In this document: positions 34,277 through 45,157 of the stretch, piece after piece
How positions within the stretch are numbered: position 1 is the first letter of the stretch
How the letters are laid out: each line of letters opens with the position of its first letter
DNA from: Conoideocrella luteorostrata
Lineage: Eukaryota > Ascomycota > Sordariomycetes > Hypocreales > Clavicipitaceae
Reading direction: 5' to 3'
NCBI GenBank assembly: GCA_032433595.1
Contig: JASWJB010000321.1
Span: 1 to 50,879 of the forward strand
Length of the DNA stretch: 50,879 nucleotides
The notes under the pieces: model-generated
Seen by the model: the letters and a program-made list of their open reading frames with translations, nothing else
What the model was told of the DNA's origin: nothing
Database searches by the model: none
Program-made: the position numbers and the translations under genes

Positions 34277-37200
34277 ATGGCCGCCATCAACGATATGGAC
34301 GAGTTTGTCAACTGGGACAAGGCTGGTGCCTCTGTTGGAACAGAAGACTTCTCTCAAGAAATTGCACTGGCCGGCATGGAGTCCAGTTTGGACGCCGAGA
34401 ACATTGGTCTTGTTCTCTCCAATGTGACTGAGGACGATTTCAGTTTCCAGGCCCTGGAGCACTTCGCTCACAATACAACCCCCCCTGGGGACTCACTTGG
34501 GCTGGGCGACTTGGACTTGCCCATGGATGATACCCCCGCATTGGATTTTGCTGAGCACATGGCCAACCCGTGCATGAACTGCGCCCTTTGCGGCTTTTCT
34601 TGTAAGAAGATCAAGGAAGGTCGTTACAAGGGCTACTGCACCAGCTGTGTTGCTCTTCGTGTTCAATGCAGCCTCGGGGGCGCCATGACGGATGCCATTG
34701 ACGTTGAACCAGCGACGACTGTCTTCCCGGCCAACCCTTGGCCCATTATGGGAGACCATCCAAATCCCATTTCTAACCAGGAGCTCTTCTCGGATGCAAC
34801 GCAACCTGCGTCTCTCCCATCTTCAGCTCTGGACTTCTTCAACAGATCTGCTACTCCGGCACAAGAGACCGCCAACAACGCAGCTGCTAGACAAGCAGCA
34901 CCTCCCAAAATCGGCGCTCGCTTCTCACGGGAATCGGTGAGAATCCTGAAAAACTGGCTCTCAACTCATAACAGACACCCGTACCCGAGCGATGAAGAGA
35001 AAGAAGCGTTGCAGCGTCAGACCGGCCTCAATAAAACCCAGATCACCAACTGGCTAGCAAATGCACGGCGGAGAGGCAAAGTCCAACCTCCTCGCTCCAC
35101 ATCACCACACGTCGGCAACTGGGCTGGCTCTATTGATATTCCCAAGAGACGGGGAACACCGGCCCTGGAGGCTATGAATCCCCTTCAACGTTGGGAGCAC
35201 TCGCCTCCCGAAAACGAACCCGCGTCCGTTACTGCTATTGCAAGAGCCGTGACGGCATCTTCGTCTTCTGCGTTATCTTCCGGTCTGAACAGCCCGTATA
35301 GTTTCAACTATACCGATGACGGATCGAGCAGGTCCCTTTGCAACCAGTCATCCACCAGCAGTTTGGGCACGTCACACTCCAGTAATGGGTCCAAAAATTC
35401 TGCCTATTCCCATGGTTCTCGTAACTCTTGGGGATCCTTTGGTTCAGCCCCATTCAACAGCCGTGGACGCCGGAGGCGGCGAAGAAGAACCGTCCCCAAG
35501 CAAGGCAACGATGGAGCAAGCAGTCTTGCGACACCCCTCAAGACTTTCCAGTGCACATTCTGCACGGAGACCTTCAGGACAAAGCATGACTGGCAAAGAC
35601 ACGAAAAATCCCTGCACCTGTCTTTGGAGCGGTGGGTCTGCGCACCCAATGGCCCTCGTGCTGCTAACCCAGACACTGGTGTGCTGTGCTGCGTCTTTTG
35701 TGGCGTTGAGAATCCGGATGACGCCCATGTCGAGAGCCACAACCACTCGGCGTGCCAAGAGCGAACGTTGGAAGAGCGAACATTTTATCGGAAAGATCAC
35801 TTGAATCAACATTTGCGGCTGGTACACAATGTCAAGTTCATGGATTGGGCCATGAAGCAGTGGAAAGTGGCTATCCCTGAGATTCGGTCTCGGTGCGGTT
35901 TCTGCGGCATCGTGATGGATACATGGACCATTCGAGTTGATCATTTGGCGGAGCACTTCAAGACCGGTTATTCCATGGCTGACTGGAAGGGTGATTGGGG
36001 TTTTGACGTACCTGTCCTCGATATGATTGAGAACTCTATTCCCCCATGTATGAGGCCTCTGCAGTATCCCATAGACCAGTTACCGGTGTCTAACTTTTAA
36101 ACAATAGATCTCATTCATCATGAACGCGTTTCTCCACTGCCATACGTAGCTTCTCACTCGCCACCCGAAACCCCCCGAAACGCCTACGATCTGATCAAGC
36201 TGGAGCTGGCCTACTTCGGCGCGAACCACTGGGAGCAGCACTTGTCAGCACCAAGCGACAACGACCTACGGTTAGAAGGATGTCGTATCATTTTCGCCTC
36301 CGAATTGCTATCCCTACAAGGCATCGCCACCCAGAACTCTTGGCTTCGTGATTTGATCATGTCGGACGACAGTATTGCACAGAAAGCAAGGTTCGGTCCT
36401 TTACGTGGAGCCGCAGAATCAAGGCTGGCTACACTCAAAATTAACGGCAAGGACAATCTGTTCGAGGAGTGTCCCATGGAGCAACGACTGCAAGCCTTTG
36501 TCGAGGCCAAGAAGCTACTGGGATTAACTACCATGGACGATGAGTTACAGGAAGAGGCATGTAAGATTGTGGGCCGCGTTGAAGAAGTTTGCACGCACCC
36601 ATCAGAGACGATTGCGAACTGGTTGCTGCGCCTGGTTACTTCTTCAACTGGTTGGCTGGCTCCATTTCGGCGCCGAGCTCATCTCCCTCGGAGTGAAGAT
36701 GTGCAACACGAGACCGTCCGGTCCAAAGACCCAAACCTGATCGACTCTACCATTCACAGCTACTCTCGCCTGGAATGTGAATTGGCAGACTATCTCCTGC
36801 AGCAACGTGCCAAGGGTACTGAGCCAACTGATGAGGACCTTCAGCGACAAGCTCGTATCATTATCTACGAGTTTGATGATGGATGGAACCAAACCGCAGC
36901 CGACAACGTCCAGTGGCTGCAAGCATTCAAAGCTCGACACCCACAGCAGGGTTCGCCCATGAACCACGACACCACGACCGCCACCGAGTCTGGTCATGGG
37001 GAAGCTACGACGCATAGCACTGGACAGACATCATCACATTACAAGTCACCGGCGTCTACCGAGAAATCGCCAACTCAGGCTATTCACAATGACTTCCAGA
37101 ACTTACTGCCAGAGGGAGGCGGTGCGCCCCATACCAGAGCCAGGCCCTTTTTCCTCAACGATGCCAACTGCTATCGTCGTCTAGCCAAGGAATTAAGACG

Positions 37201-38076
37201 ATGGGTCATGTCTGCCATGTCTCCAAACAACCCAAATCGACATGTGCCCAGCGACGAGGAGCTGCAGTACCAAGCACGCTGGATTCTATACGACGAGTAA
37301 GTTTGACTTGATCTGTGCCGAATATCCGGTAAACTCGCAATGAAACAGTCGACTAACAGTTTAAATGTAGCGATGACCCATGGAACCAAACCGCGGCGGA
37401 CAATGCAGAATGGCTGCAGCGATTCAAACGTGATGCAGGCATTGTCAAGGATGCAGGCCCAGGTCTCCCCCGAGGCTATGCCTGGTCACTCGCGCAAGGC
37501 GGCTCCGGTTTCGCGCCGCCTTACGCATACCCCAAGGGCAAAGTCGAGCCGTTCGTCGAAGACGTCCAGGTCAACATGCGAGATGGCTCCAAGTCGTTCG
37601 TGGCCGGCCACGACGCCGCAAACCACTTCCTGGAGACTCTCTTCTCCTCGAAGGACAGCCACCCCGCCAAAGTCTTTTGCTCTCGCGAACTTGAAACCGG
37701 CCTCGTTGAGTTTGTGCAGAAGAGTATTGGCAATGCTGGCCGATTCCCAACAGATGCGGAGCTGCAGGATCGCGCCAAGGAAATTGTCAAGTCGGCTGTG
37801 ACGGCGGCTGATGACCCCGTGCTACTGGAGAAGTTCAAGGCTTGGATGAAAGAGAAGATGCCGTACAGCGGCGGCATGAACGGAAGTGCCGGAGCTGGAG
37901 AGCCTTCTTTGCTACCGGCAAATATGGAGGCGAACATCACTGATGCGGAGCTGGGGGATATTCTGCAAGACATGGACTTTGACTTTGGAGTCGACACCAT
38001 CGAGACAGGTGTCCAGGAGCAAAACGAGGAATCTGGTGGCGTCAGCTTATTGGATGAGCCATCCATTTATGAGTAA
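34277..38076 (+). CDS. Homeodomain (TALE/KN-type) plus C2H2 transcription factor with C-terminal repeats
   Basis: Three exons: 34277-36047, 36108-37296 and 37371-38076. The 60-nt intron has GTATGA, CTAAC and CAATAG; the 74-nt intron has GTAAGT, GACTAAC and TGTAG. The frame closes exactly at 1221 aa. In order: an acidic N-terminus; a Cys cluster at 99-131 (CMNCALCGFSC...CTSC...C); a homeodomain at about 214-269 with the atypical TALE-like ITNWLANARRRGK recognition helix; a Ser-rich linker; an Arg-run NLS at about 397-404; a C2H2 finger (C426, C429, H442, H447) followed by further Cys/His pairs to about 570. Residues 639-1150 hold about five copies of a helical unit with core DEELQYQARWILYD and DDPWNQTAADNAEWLQRFK. 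An acidic C-terminus follows. The family is a fungal nuclear regulator; its target genes are unknown. The ATG has CAACATGG context. Confidence 0.85.
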
Positions 38077-39005
38077 TAATGAATACCGGTCATGAGCAAA
38101 GATTAAACTAGTTGTCGAAAAAAGGTGGAAGCTGTATCTGAGCTAATGGCTCTCATACGGCAGTAGGTGGGTGTGATATCGAGTGCTGCGCAAACCTCGA
38201 CGGGAAAATTAATACACGCGCAGGGTAACTTGCATGCCGTGTGTGTTTGCCGTCAGTTTTCAGCTTTCGGGTGTTAGATTAGCGTGAGGTAGGCTTGGCG
38301 TTTTTAATTCAATACCAATCTCAGCTTTGAACACAGAGTACACGAGCTCAGATTCCCGTGGGTAGATACTCTATTCAGTGACATGAACGACCCCAGGACG
38401 GCCAACGGCCACGCCAGCGGCTACTGCACCGAAGAGAACCGCAAATCTAATGACATGTTTGCGAGGCTATTCAGTCGCATTAACAACATGAGCATAGGAA
38501 TTGTTCTGATTGGTGAAGACGTCCCGTAGAGGGAGGATATTGCACGTCGACGACCTCTGAGCTAAATCCGCTGTGTCCAACAACATCTTTCTTCTGCGTT
38601 GATTTGAAACAAACCCCGAGCCGCTCCCAGGTTGGTGGCTAGCTTAACCCTCGGAGTTTGTAAAAGCCACTTGCTAGGCACAAAGAAGGACGGCGCTAGA
38701 AATGGCGATAGTCTGAAAGCAACAACTATTTCGTCATGCCCAGTTTGTACATTTGACAGCTCAGTCTGATTGGGGGACACGGATGAATAAGAACGGCGGT
38801 GAAAGATGATGGTCTTTACTTCTAATAATATTTGTGATGCTTGTGAGATCCAAATCTTCTGACAGCCATGGATGACGAGCCTGGTCCTGTTTGCAAGTGT
38901 TCGGGCTCTCCTGAACTATTCTTCCGTTTTTCAGAGTCCCCTTACGTCCCGCATACTTCCAGGGAATAGTTCCGTTTCGTCGATGTGCAGCCATCGTCGG
39001 TGGAT

Positions 39006-40270
39006 CTACGAAGTACCCAAGGCTCGCATAGACTCAGGGCTGTTGCGCTCCCTCGAACATTGGCGTAGCCACTGATTTGTGTGCCCCGATCCAGAATTTG
39101 ATGTATTGCCCTGTATGGACATAATGGCATCGAGTTTGTCTGATGCAGGAGGCCCGATCGCAATAATCCTGGAATGTGCGCTACCTACGATATCCCAGAT
39201 GCGGTAGACATCGTCACTTTTGCTAGTTGATCTTGCCACACCATCCTTGTCCCAGACGCATTCAAAGACAATCCAAAAGGCTTGCTTGCCAGCCCTCTTG
39301 GCGGCATCAATAGGCCTTCGTAGCAGAGTTTGTCTACCCCTTTTTAGCGAACTGTCTGTTGGCCTCGCGGGTCTCAGCACTTGGATACTAATAGTTGTCA
39401 AGATCATCATCTTCTGCAACCCTGAACTGCTTCCTGGTGTAAGAGACGAAAACGAACTCAAGATCTACATGGTCTCCATGTTCCCTAATGAACTGAAATA
39501 CTTCATGGTCCCAAGTACCTCTGAATCGTAATCCCGGATAAGACATATATATCGTGGACGTAATGCAGCGCCCTGATCGCCGGGCTCAATCAACACCGCT
39601 CGGTCCATGTTGATTTGGGCCGGCGGTCTCTCTAGATCGGAACCCAGTTGAATGTCATCAGTGTAGCCGTGGCTTGCTCCAGGGTGTTGTCCCTCCATGT
39701 ACCCGTGGCATGAGTGTGCGGGATGCATTTGTCCTCGTGCCGTAGTCTGAGCCACGTTGTCTGTTCGAGCCCGGCCGGATAGGGTCGTGCGGCTCGTCAA
39801 GTGCCGGCATCCTGATCAATTCCTTCATCTTAGGGGCAATGTGAGTGGCGAGATTATAGACGGGGTTGACGTGGACCTAGTCGCAGATATAAGCATTACC
39901 GTCGGAGCATGCGAGGGTCACATAGATCACATACCATGATGAACAAGTATGGCCAGGCTACCATGTATTTCAGCAGCGCCGCACCTATTAAAGCCGCCTT
40001 GTATGCTCGGCTCTGTCCATGATTCTTCGAAACTGGCAACCAAATCCAGTAGCTGACTTTGGCCAGCGGCGTTGCTGTTGATCGTAAAGTATTAAGGCGT
40101 AGCTACTTTGACGTTGGTGGCAGATGGCAAGAGTTCCCTATGTTTTGCACCACCAAAGGAACCAGCTTGCCGTCCGAAGGCCATACATACATAAGGTTCG
40201 ATTCGTTGGGGCTGACTTGGTCGTCGACTTCGCAGCCTTGGGCCTCCTCACGTCTTTGAGGCGATGCCAT
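39006..40270 (-). pseudogene. Broken HET-domain (heterokaryon incompatibility family) gene
   Basis: Three separate minus-strand frames read as consecutive parts of one HET-type protein. The N-terminal part starts at about 40270 and carries NLMYVWPSDGKLVPLVV. The middle part (39800 to about 39515) carries RPRYICLIRDYDSEV. The next part, in another frame, continues with DLEFVFVSYTRKQF (about 39510-39390). The core, in the first frame again, carries IDAAKRAGKQAFW, then DDVYRIWDIV and SAHSRIIAIGP, resembling the HET-domain helix with nearby W and the I-A-G strand. Breaks visible here are a frame change at about 39515-39525, an in-frame TAG at 39390-39388, a second frame change in the A/G run at about 39336-39345, and loss of frame beyond about 39006. 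HET proteins trigger incompatibility cell death in fungi; this copy cannot be translated as it stands. The domain assignment rests on motif resemblance only. Confidence 0.5.
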
Positions 40271-40898
40271 CTTAGCCCAGAAGACGAACAAATATTCGCA
40301 TATGACAGAAAACAAGGACCAAGAGGCTGGTCAACTAGAAGGCAAAGGACAAGACAACTACACAGGCATATATACGTGCCGAGAAAGCCTGCAACTAGCG
40401 CCGCTCCGCCACTGTCGTCAGCAGGCTGGCAATCTGTACCCTCCACGACAGCGGTACTTGTGAGACATTTTCTTTGTCCTTTCTACGCAGTACAGTACAC
40501 AGGCTTTGTTTGTGATGTGTGTAATGTAGCGATTTGTAATCAAGGCCATTGTTGGTACCTATAATGTATCTTCATGCTTCGGTGTCTTATTGGCTCGACT
40601 TCGAGTCTTGAAGCGCCACTTTTCCGGCACTACAGCCAGGGGAATAGATACCTCTGCCGTTGCGCGGAATATGGACAAAACTGTTTACGAGCAGTGAGTG
40701 GCTGATCAGTGGTGGCGATGGCGGTAGCAGCGGCGCCTATCAGCTTCTCTTATTCTCTCACCTGTCAGTGTATGCGTCCTTGCACTTCGTGTTCCTTGAG
40801 TAGCTAAACACGTAGTAGCGGTGTTTTTATTATGCAGCAACGTAGCCAAGCCCGTGATCAGGTACATGGGTTTAGCTCGCTTCGTGATTGAGAGGTAT

Positions 40899-40942
40899 AA
40901 ATGCACCGGCGGAGAGGAGAAAATGCACCGGCGGAGAGGAGA
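40899..40942 (+). repeat. Perfect 22-bp tandem duplication
   Basis: Two back-to-back identical 22-bp units beginning AAATGCACCGGCGG, followed by a partial third copy (GGATGCAC). It lies in the gene-poor stretch, with no coding frame. Confidence 0.85.
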
Positions 40943-41743
40943 GGATGCACGCGGTGGTGAGGATGAACTATAGGTGTAAGCTATTAGGTCTGATGTCTAC
41001 AGATGGATGCCGCGAGAGAACAGCCCGCCGTTGTTGTTTCCAGTTTTTCGACTGTCCCTACGTCATCTCGCATCACGTTTGTACATAAGTCACTCCGCCC
41101 TCGACGCCGACCTCGAACATGCTCGCACCTAAATTGCCGCTCAGTAGCTCTTTGCACGCCGTGCGGTAGCTGTGCTTAATATCCGGGGGCCGGTGGAGAA
41201 GTTGGGGAGCGGAAAGTAAATTTTTACCACTTTTTGGATGGGTAGCGCCGAGATGACCGATACTTAGTATTCAGTATCTATGTGGGTTCTCGGATGGTAT
41301 TAACTTAGCGAACTGGACATAGCGGAGGGAGCGGGTATAAATGATTAGAGAAGAGGAGGTGGATAGGAGGTTAAGCCCTGCTCGCTTGAGCAACCTTAAA
41401 AGAGCCGCAATGGCGACGGCAGTGCTGCCTGAGAGTAAAGTGATTGGATGTTGACGGTGAAGAGAGTCTCTTATAAGGCCTACCCCACCAACTCACTCAT
41501 GCTCAGATCCGGGGAACACCGACCAGGTGTCAGGGACAATACTAGCAGGTGGAAGACATGACTGCCATGTTCTGGTGATAGAGGTGATGGGAGGTCAAGG
41601 TTTGGCATCAAGGACACTTAGCGAGGTGGCTCAGTGTGGGTGCTGCGTCGCGCGAGTTAAGCAGAGCTGTGTATGTGTGCAGCAGCTCAAGCATAGAATA
41701 AAGATAAATTGTACTGGTTTGAACGGAAGAAGAAGCCCGCTTC

Positions 41744-41889
41744 TAATATTATGAGTAAATGTCCTCTAGCAGGTTATAGCTAGCATTTGGGGTGTTTTTT
41801 TTTATTATAAGATAAGTCTGTGAGGGATAATAAAAAATTAAAACATAAATGTTCATAGTAAATTAAGCTTACTTTATTTACTCAAAGAA
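41744..41889 (+). repeat. Dispersed repeat, copy B (AT-shifted)
   Basis: Aligns with 17116-17262 at roughly three quarters identity by eye. Where copy A has TGGTATTGT this copy has TAATATTAT, and where A has TCCGGCAGG this has TCTAGCAGG. Transitions that turn C into T or G into A dominate. This is the pattern left by repeat-induced point mutation, with this copy the more heavily altered. Confidence 0.6.
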
Positions 41890-43305
41890 TAAAGGTATAT
41901 TAATATACTTGGAATAAAACATACACTGTGTGGGCGGAAAAGAGCCTCTAGGGTGACTGGAATGGATTCACGTGAGTTTTTGGGCTTGACCAGATTGGTC
42001 AGATCAAATTGATATAGCTATAAGAAGGGGACTTATCCCGCTTGCTGCAGAAGCAAACAGGAATCAAGAAGCTTTCCCCCGTGTTTAAGATTTGTGTCTT
42101 CGTCCGGTGCCTCGCTCCACTGCCTGTTATAATTGAATTGCTCCATTGAAGTGCACAGTAGCTCGATAATCTTCGAGCAAGCTGCCAGATCATTTGATCT
42201 CATCACACATGAGGTCTCTAAGAATCGAATAAGGTCTCTGCACAGAACCTTTCACAGGACCTTTCACAGAACTTATGTTACGTTGCCGGTTGTGTGTCAG
42301 ACACCGGCGTTCGTCGGTTGTGGCGTGTGTGCTTCGGGTCGACAAAACGCTATATAGGTAAATTCTCACCGTCGAGTAAGGCCAGCTAGAAGTAGTTAGC
42401 CCAGCGTATTTGAAAGTATACCTCTAAAAGCAGTGTTATAGCCTCTAGAAATAGATATCACTACCTCAGGAAACGGACGCACTTGTGTTGTGTGACACAT
42501 GCAATTATACTTGGCACAGAATAAAGACTCCGCAGTGTACTCCGTAGTCTGGGATGGAAGTTAGCTAACGGCCAGTGCACGCCGTCTGCGTCTCCATACG
42601 GAGTGCTCCAAACTTGGTTAGGCTCACAGTGCTGCCCCGCCTGTTATCTAGAGGAAGTACTCCGTACAGCGGGCTAGTACGGAGTAATTCCAGGCCAGTT
42701 AATTTCGGGCCAGTAATTCCGGGCTAAGAAACAACGAAATCGCGTCGAGTGGCGGCTCGAAATTACTGCCGGGGTGGTTTACCTACAGGAAGGACTAGGC
42801 TAAGTGTAACTCTGGAGCTAGCGAGCCGGGTCGAGGTCGGATCAGCGTCCGGATCGGATCAGATCATTTACTCCATAGCTGCACTCTTGATTCCCGCCAT
42901 CTACAGTATTTGGCCTGCAGTCACCTGCGCTGTCCCGCAGCACGCATGTAGCGATCGTATGTTGCGTTTTGTGACGATGCACCGAATGCCACAAAAACAG
43001 ACCATCTATTCCGCCGCATCTTGTCGCGAGGGTTCGGAATACCCGGCCGCCACCAGCCACCCGACAACCTGACACCTGCCGGCAACGCTGACAGCGGGAC
43101 GGAACCTCGATGCAACTTGACTTGACTTGACTTGACTCGCGCGCTGCTGCCCGTCCGTCCCATCGTAACGCATGACGTTCAAGCTCCCCCCGGGCTTGCC
43201 CTCTCCAACTCTTTGTTCTTGCGGCGCCAGACAACTTCCTGAAGAGCCCAGTTGCGCTTGGCAGCCACCACAAAACGCAGCTTGGCTTGGCGACGGCGGA
43301 CCGCC

Positions 43306-44202
43306 ATGCCAACGTACCTATGCCATGGTTTCCGGTGGTACCGCCGCAGCATTCGCATCTTTGTCATTCTGAACAGCCTTGACGACTGCGCACCAGACTG
43401 GATTATCGGAAGGACCACTGCTGCCATCATCCTCAGCCAGCTCGCCGAGTCTTTCGACTTTGTGCCGAGGCTGGAAAACGAGGATGGAACTGTCCCGGGC
43501 GCGAGTTGGGGCTACGGCATGAGTGCTGCGCCGCCGCCTGATCCCAAAGTGAGCCGGCCGCCAGCATTCGACGATGATCTGTCCATTCCATCCTCAAGAG
43601 TACCGCCCTATGAGGACAATGTTCTGATGCATGCGTGGTCGCCCATCAAGCTGCTGGAGGAGTACGACGTCGATGAGACTGACCATGCCGCTCGGCCCTA
43701 TGCCTATGTTGCGGACTACGTTGTACGTGTGCATCTGGGGGTCGACATTGCCGCACAGATGGCCAATTACGATACCGTCCTCAAGCGGGAGCAGTCGTCG
43801 TGGTTTGAGAAGCTAAGGGCCCAGGTGCAGCCTGAGGAGCAATCGCGGTGGTATATTGTTGTTTGCGACGATACGGAGCGGGAGGTGCCCGACCAGGAGG
43901 AGGACAGTGATGTGGATAGCGAAGTCACCGAAACAGAGACAAGACCGTCCATAGCGCAGCAACGAGCTGCTTCGGGGTCTAGTGCATTGTCTACAACAAG
44001 CGAGAGACCTCTTTCCTATGAGAACAAGGCGCTGCCGTTACTGCCGCCACAGCAACAGCGGGCAGCTGAGCAGTCTTCATCCACGCAACGCCAACCATCG
44101 TTTCTAGACCAGGACCCGTTTGAGTCTGGACAGCAGCCACCACCCCAGCGTCTGAGGAGGAAGCTCTCCATACGACGGCTGTTCTCGAAGAAGGAGGGAT
44201 AA
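43306..44202 (+). CDS. flbE: FlbE-like developmental regulator
   Basis: Single exon, 298 aa from the Met at 43306 (CCGCCATGC); the frame is open 54 bases further upstream. The N-terminus MPTYLCHGFRWYRRSIRIFV followed by ILNSLDDCAPDWI, then KLLEEYDVDETD, PYAYVADYVVRVHLGVDI and WYIVVCDDTEREV, resembles the fungal FlbE family. FlbE is known in Aspergillus as a hyphal-tip protein that works with FlbB upstream of conidiation. The family is about 200 aa; this protein has an extra Ser/Gln/Pro-rich tail of about 90 residues ending in a basic RRKLSIRRLFSKK segment and an insertion around residues 55-100. My assignment rests on recalled family motifs, not a search. No intron is needed. Confidence 0.6.
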   Translation: MPTYLCHGFRWYRRSIRIFVILNSLDDCAPDWIIGRTTAAIILSQLAESFDFVPRLENEDGTVPGASWGYGMSAAPPPDPKVSRPPAFDDDLSIPSSRVPPYEDNVLMHAWSPIKLLEEYDVDETDHAARPYAYVADYVVRVHLGVDIAAQMANYDTVLKREQSSWFEKLRAQVQPEEQSRWYIVVCDDTEREVPDQEEDSDVDSEVTETETRPSIAQQRAASGSSALSTTSERPLSYENKALPLLPPQQQRAAEQSSSTQRQPSFLDQDPFESGQQPPPQRLRRKLSIRRLFSKKEG

Positions 44203-45157
44203 GCCCGCGCGACTTTGATTACCATTTCAAAAGCTTCTCTGACGACGGCAAGGTTTATGATGTGTTATATGTAAGAGTTTTGGGTGGCATCCCGTCCTAT
44301 ATCGGACCGGGTCTGGGGCGTTGGTTATACGCTTGGATGTGGCGCAGGTTTTCAACTTCTCATACTGTTGTAAAGACAATGCAAGAGGGCCGGCATTGTA
44401 ACTTATGCTGGCTTACTACCTTTTTTCTTTTTCCTTTTCCTTTTATTTTTCTTCTTCTTCTTCTTTCTTTGGGCCACCATGATTTTGGTGACTTGGTAAA
44501 GATGGTGTACTAGCTGGCAGGCGGAGAGAGGTATTCCTACACTACGAAGATCAGTTGCTGTAGTTTGTGTAAATTACACCACCCGACCAACATGCAGCAA
44601 GGAAAGCAATGTTATTATGACGATCAAGAGTAATGATAGTAGTAAAACAAATAAGAAAGTATTTTAGCAAATGTCTAGTTACCACTTGCGTACAGTTGAC
44701 TGTTACTGCCATGTGTTCCCTGCATGGCGCTGCTGTCACGTGGAGTTGGTCTAGAGCTTCAGCCAGCTCGTGTGGATGCCCGACCTCAGCTCCTGGCTGG
44801 CGTCTTTCTCGCGTCAATTGGTTCCTGAACCACCATCTCATCCCGTCTCACAGACTTCACCTTTCCATTGCTGCGGCACATCGCAGCCAGCCCACCGCCT
44901 TACTCTGCGGTCCCGGCGGTCGCGCTGCCTATGGCGCCCGTGTCAGTATCGGTCGCCGCCAGCGCCGCCAGCGCCCACTCAACCCACCGCCGCCATTGAA
45001 TAAGCTCCCACTGCAACCGCACGTCCCGCACCATAACCCGTCCATTCCTACGCAGCAACCAGGGGGTGGGTGCCTGTTGGCGGAGCGAGGGCGAGACGTT
45101 TCGAAACTGGGAAGCCGTTGCAACAAACCTACGAGCCTGCGCTCGCCGTCCGAACAA
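44203..45157. other. Intergenic region before the MFS gene
   Basis: A pyrimidine tract at about 44418-44470 lies in the 3' flank of the FlbE-like gene. The frame of the MFS gene is open upstream to 44633, but the sequence there has no family resemblance and is treated as leader. No other coding sequence is supported. Confidence 0.55.

Larger units (their letters stand above)
38077..43305. other. 5.2-kb gene-poor stretch with decayed sequences
   Basis: Apart from the HET-type relic and repeat copy B listed separately, no gene is supported. AT-rich blocks occur at 41770-41930. The part from 42500 to 42720 holds four 9-mer copies or near copies. The last part, 42750-43300, is GC-richer and probably the promoter of the gene at 43306. 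It contains four TTGAC pentamers at about 43114-43136. Confidence 0.5.

Noticed and set aside
44633..45157. Upstream extension of the MFS frame
   Set aside because: The extra 175 residues have no family resemblance and contain leader-like pyrimidine-rich sequence; the Met at 45158 gives a natural N-terminus.
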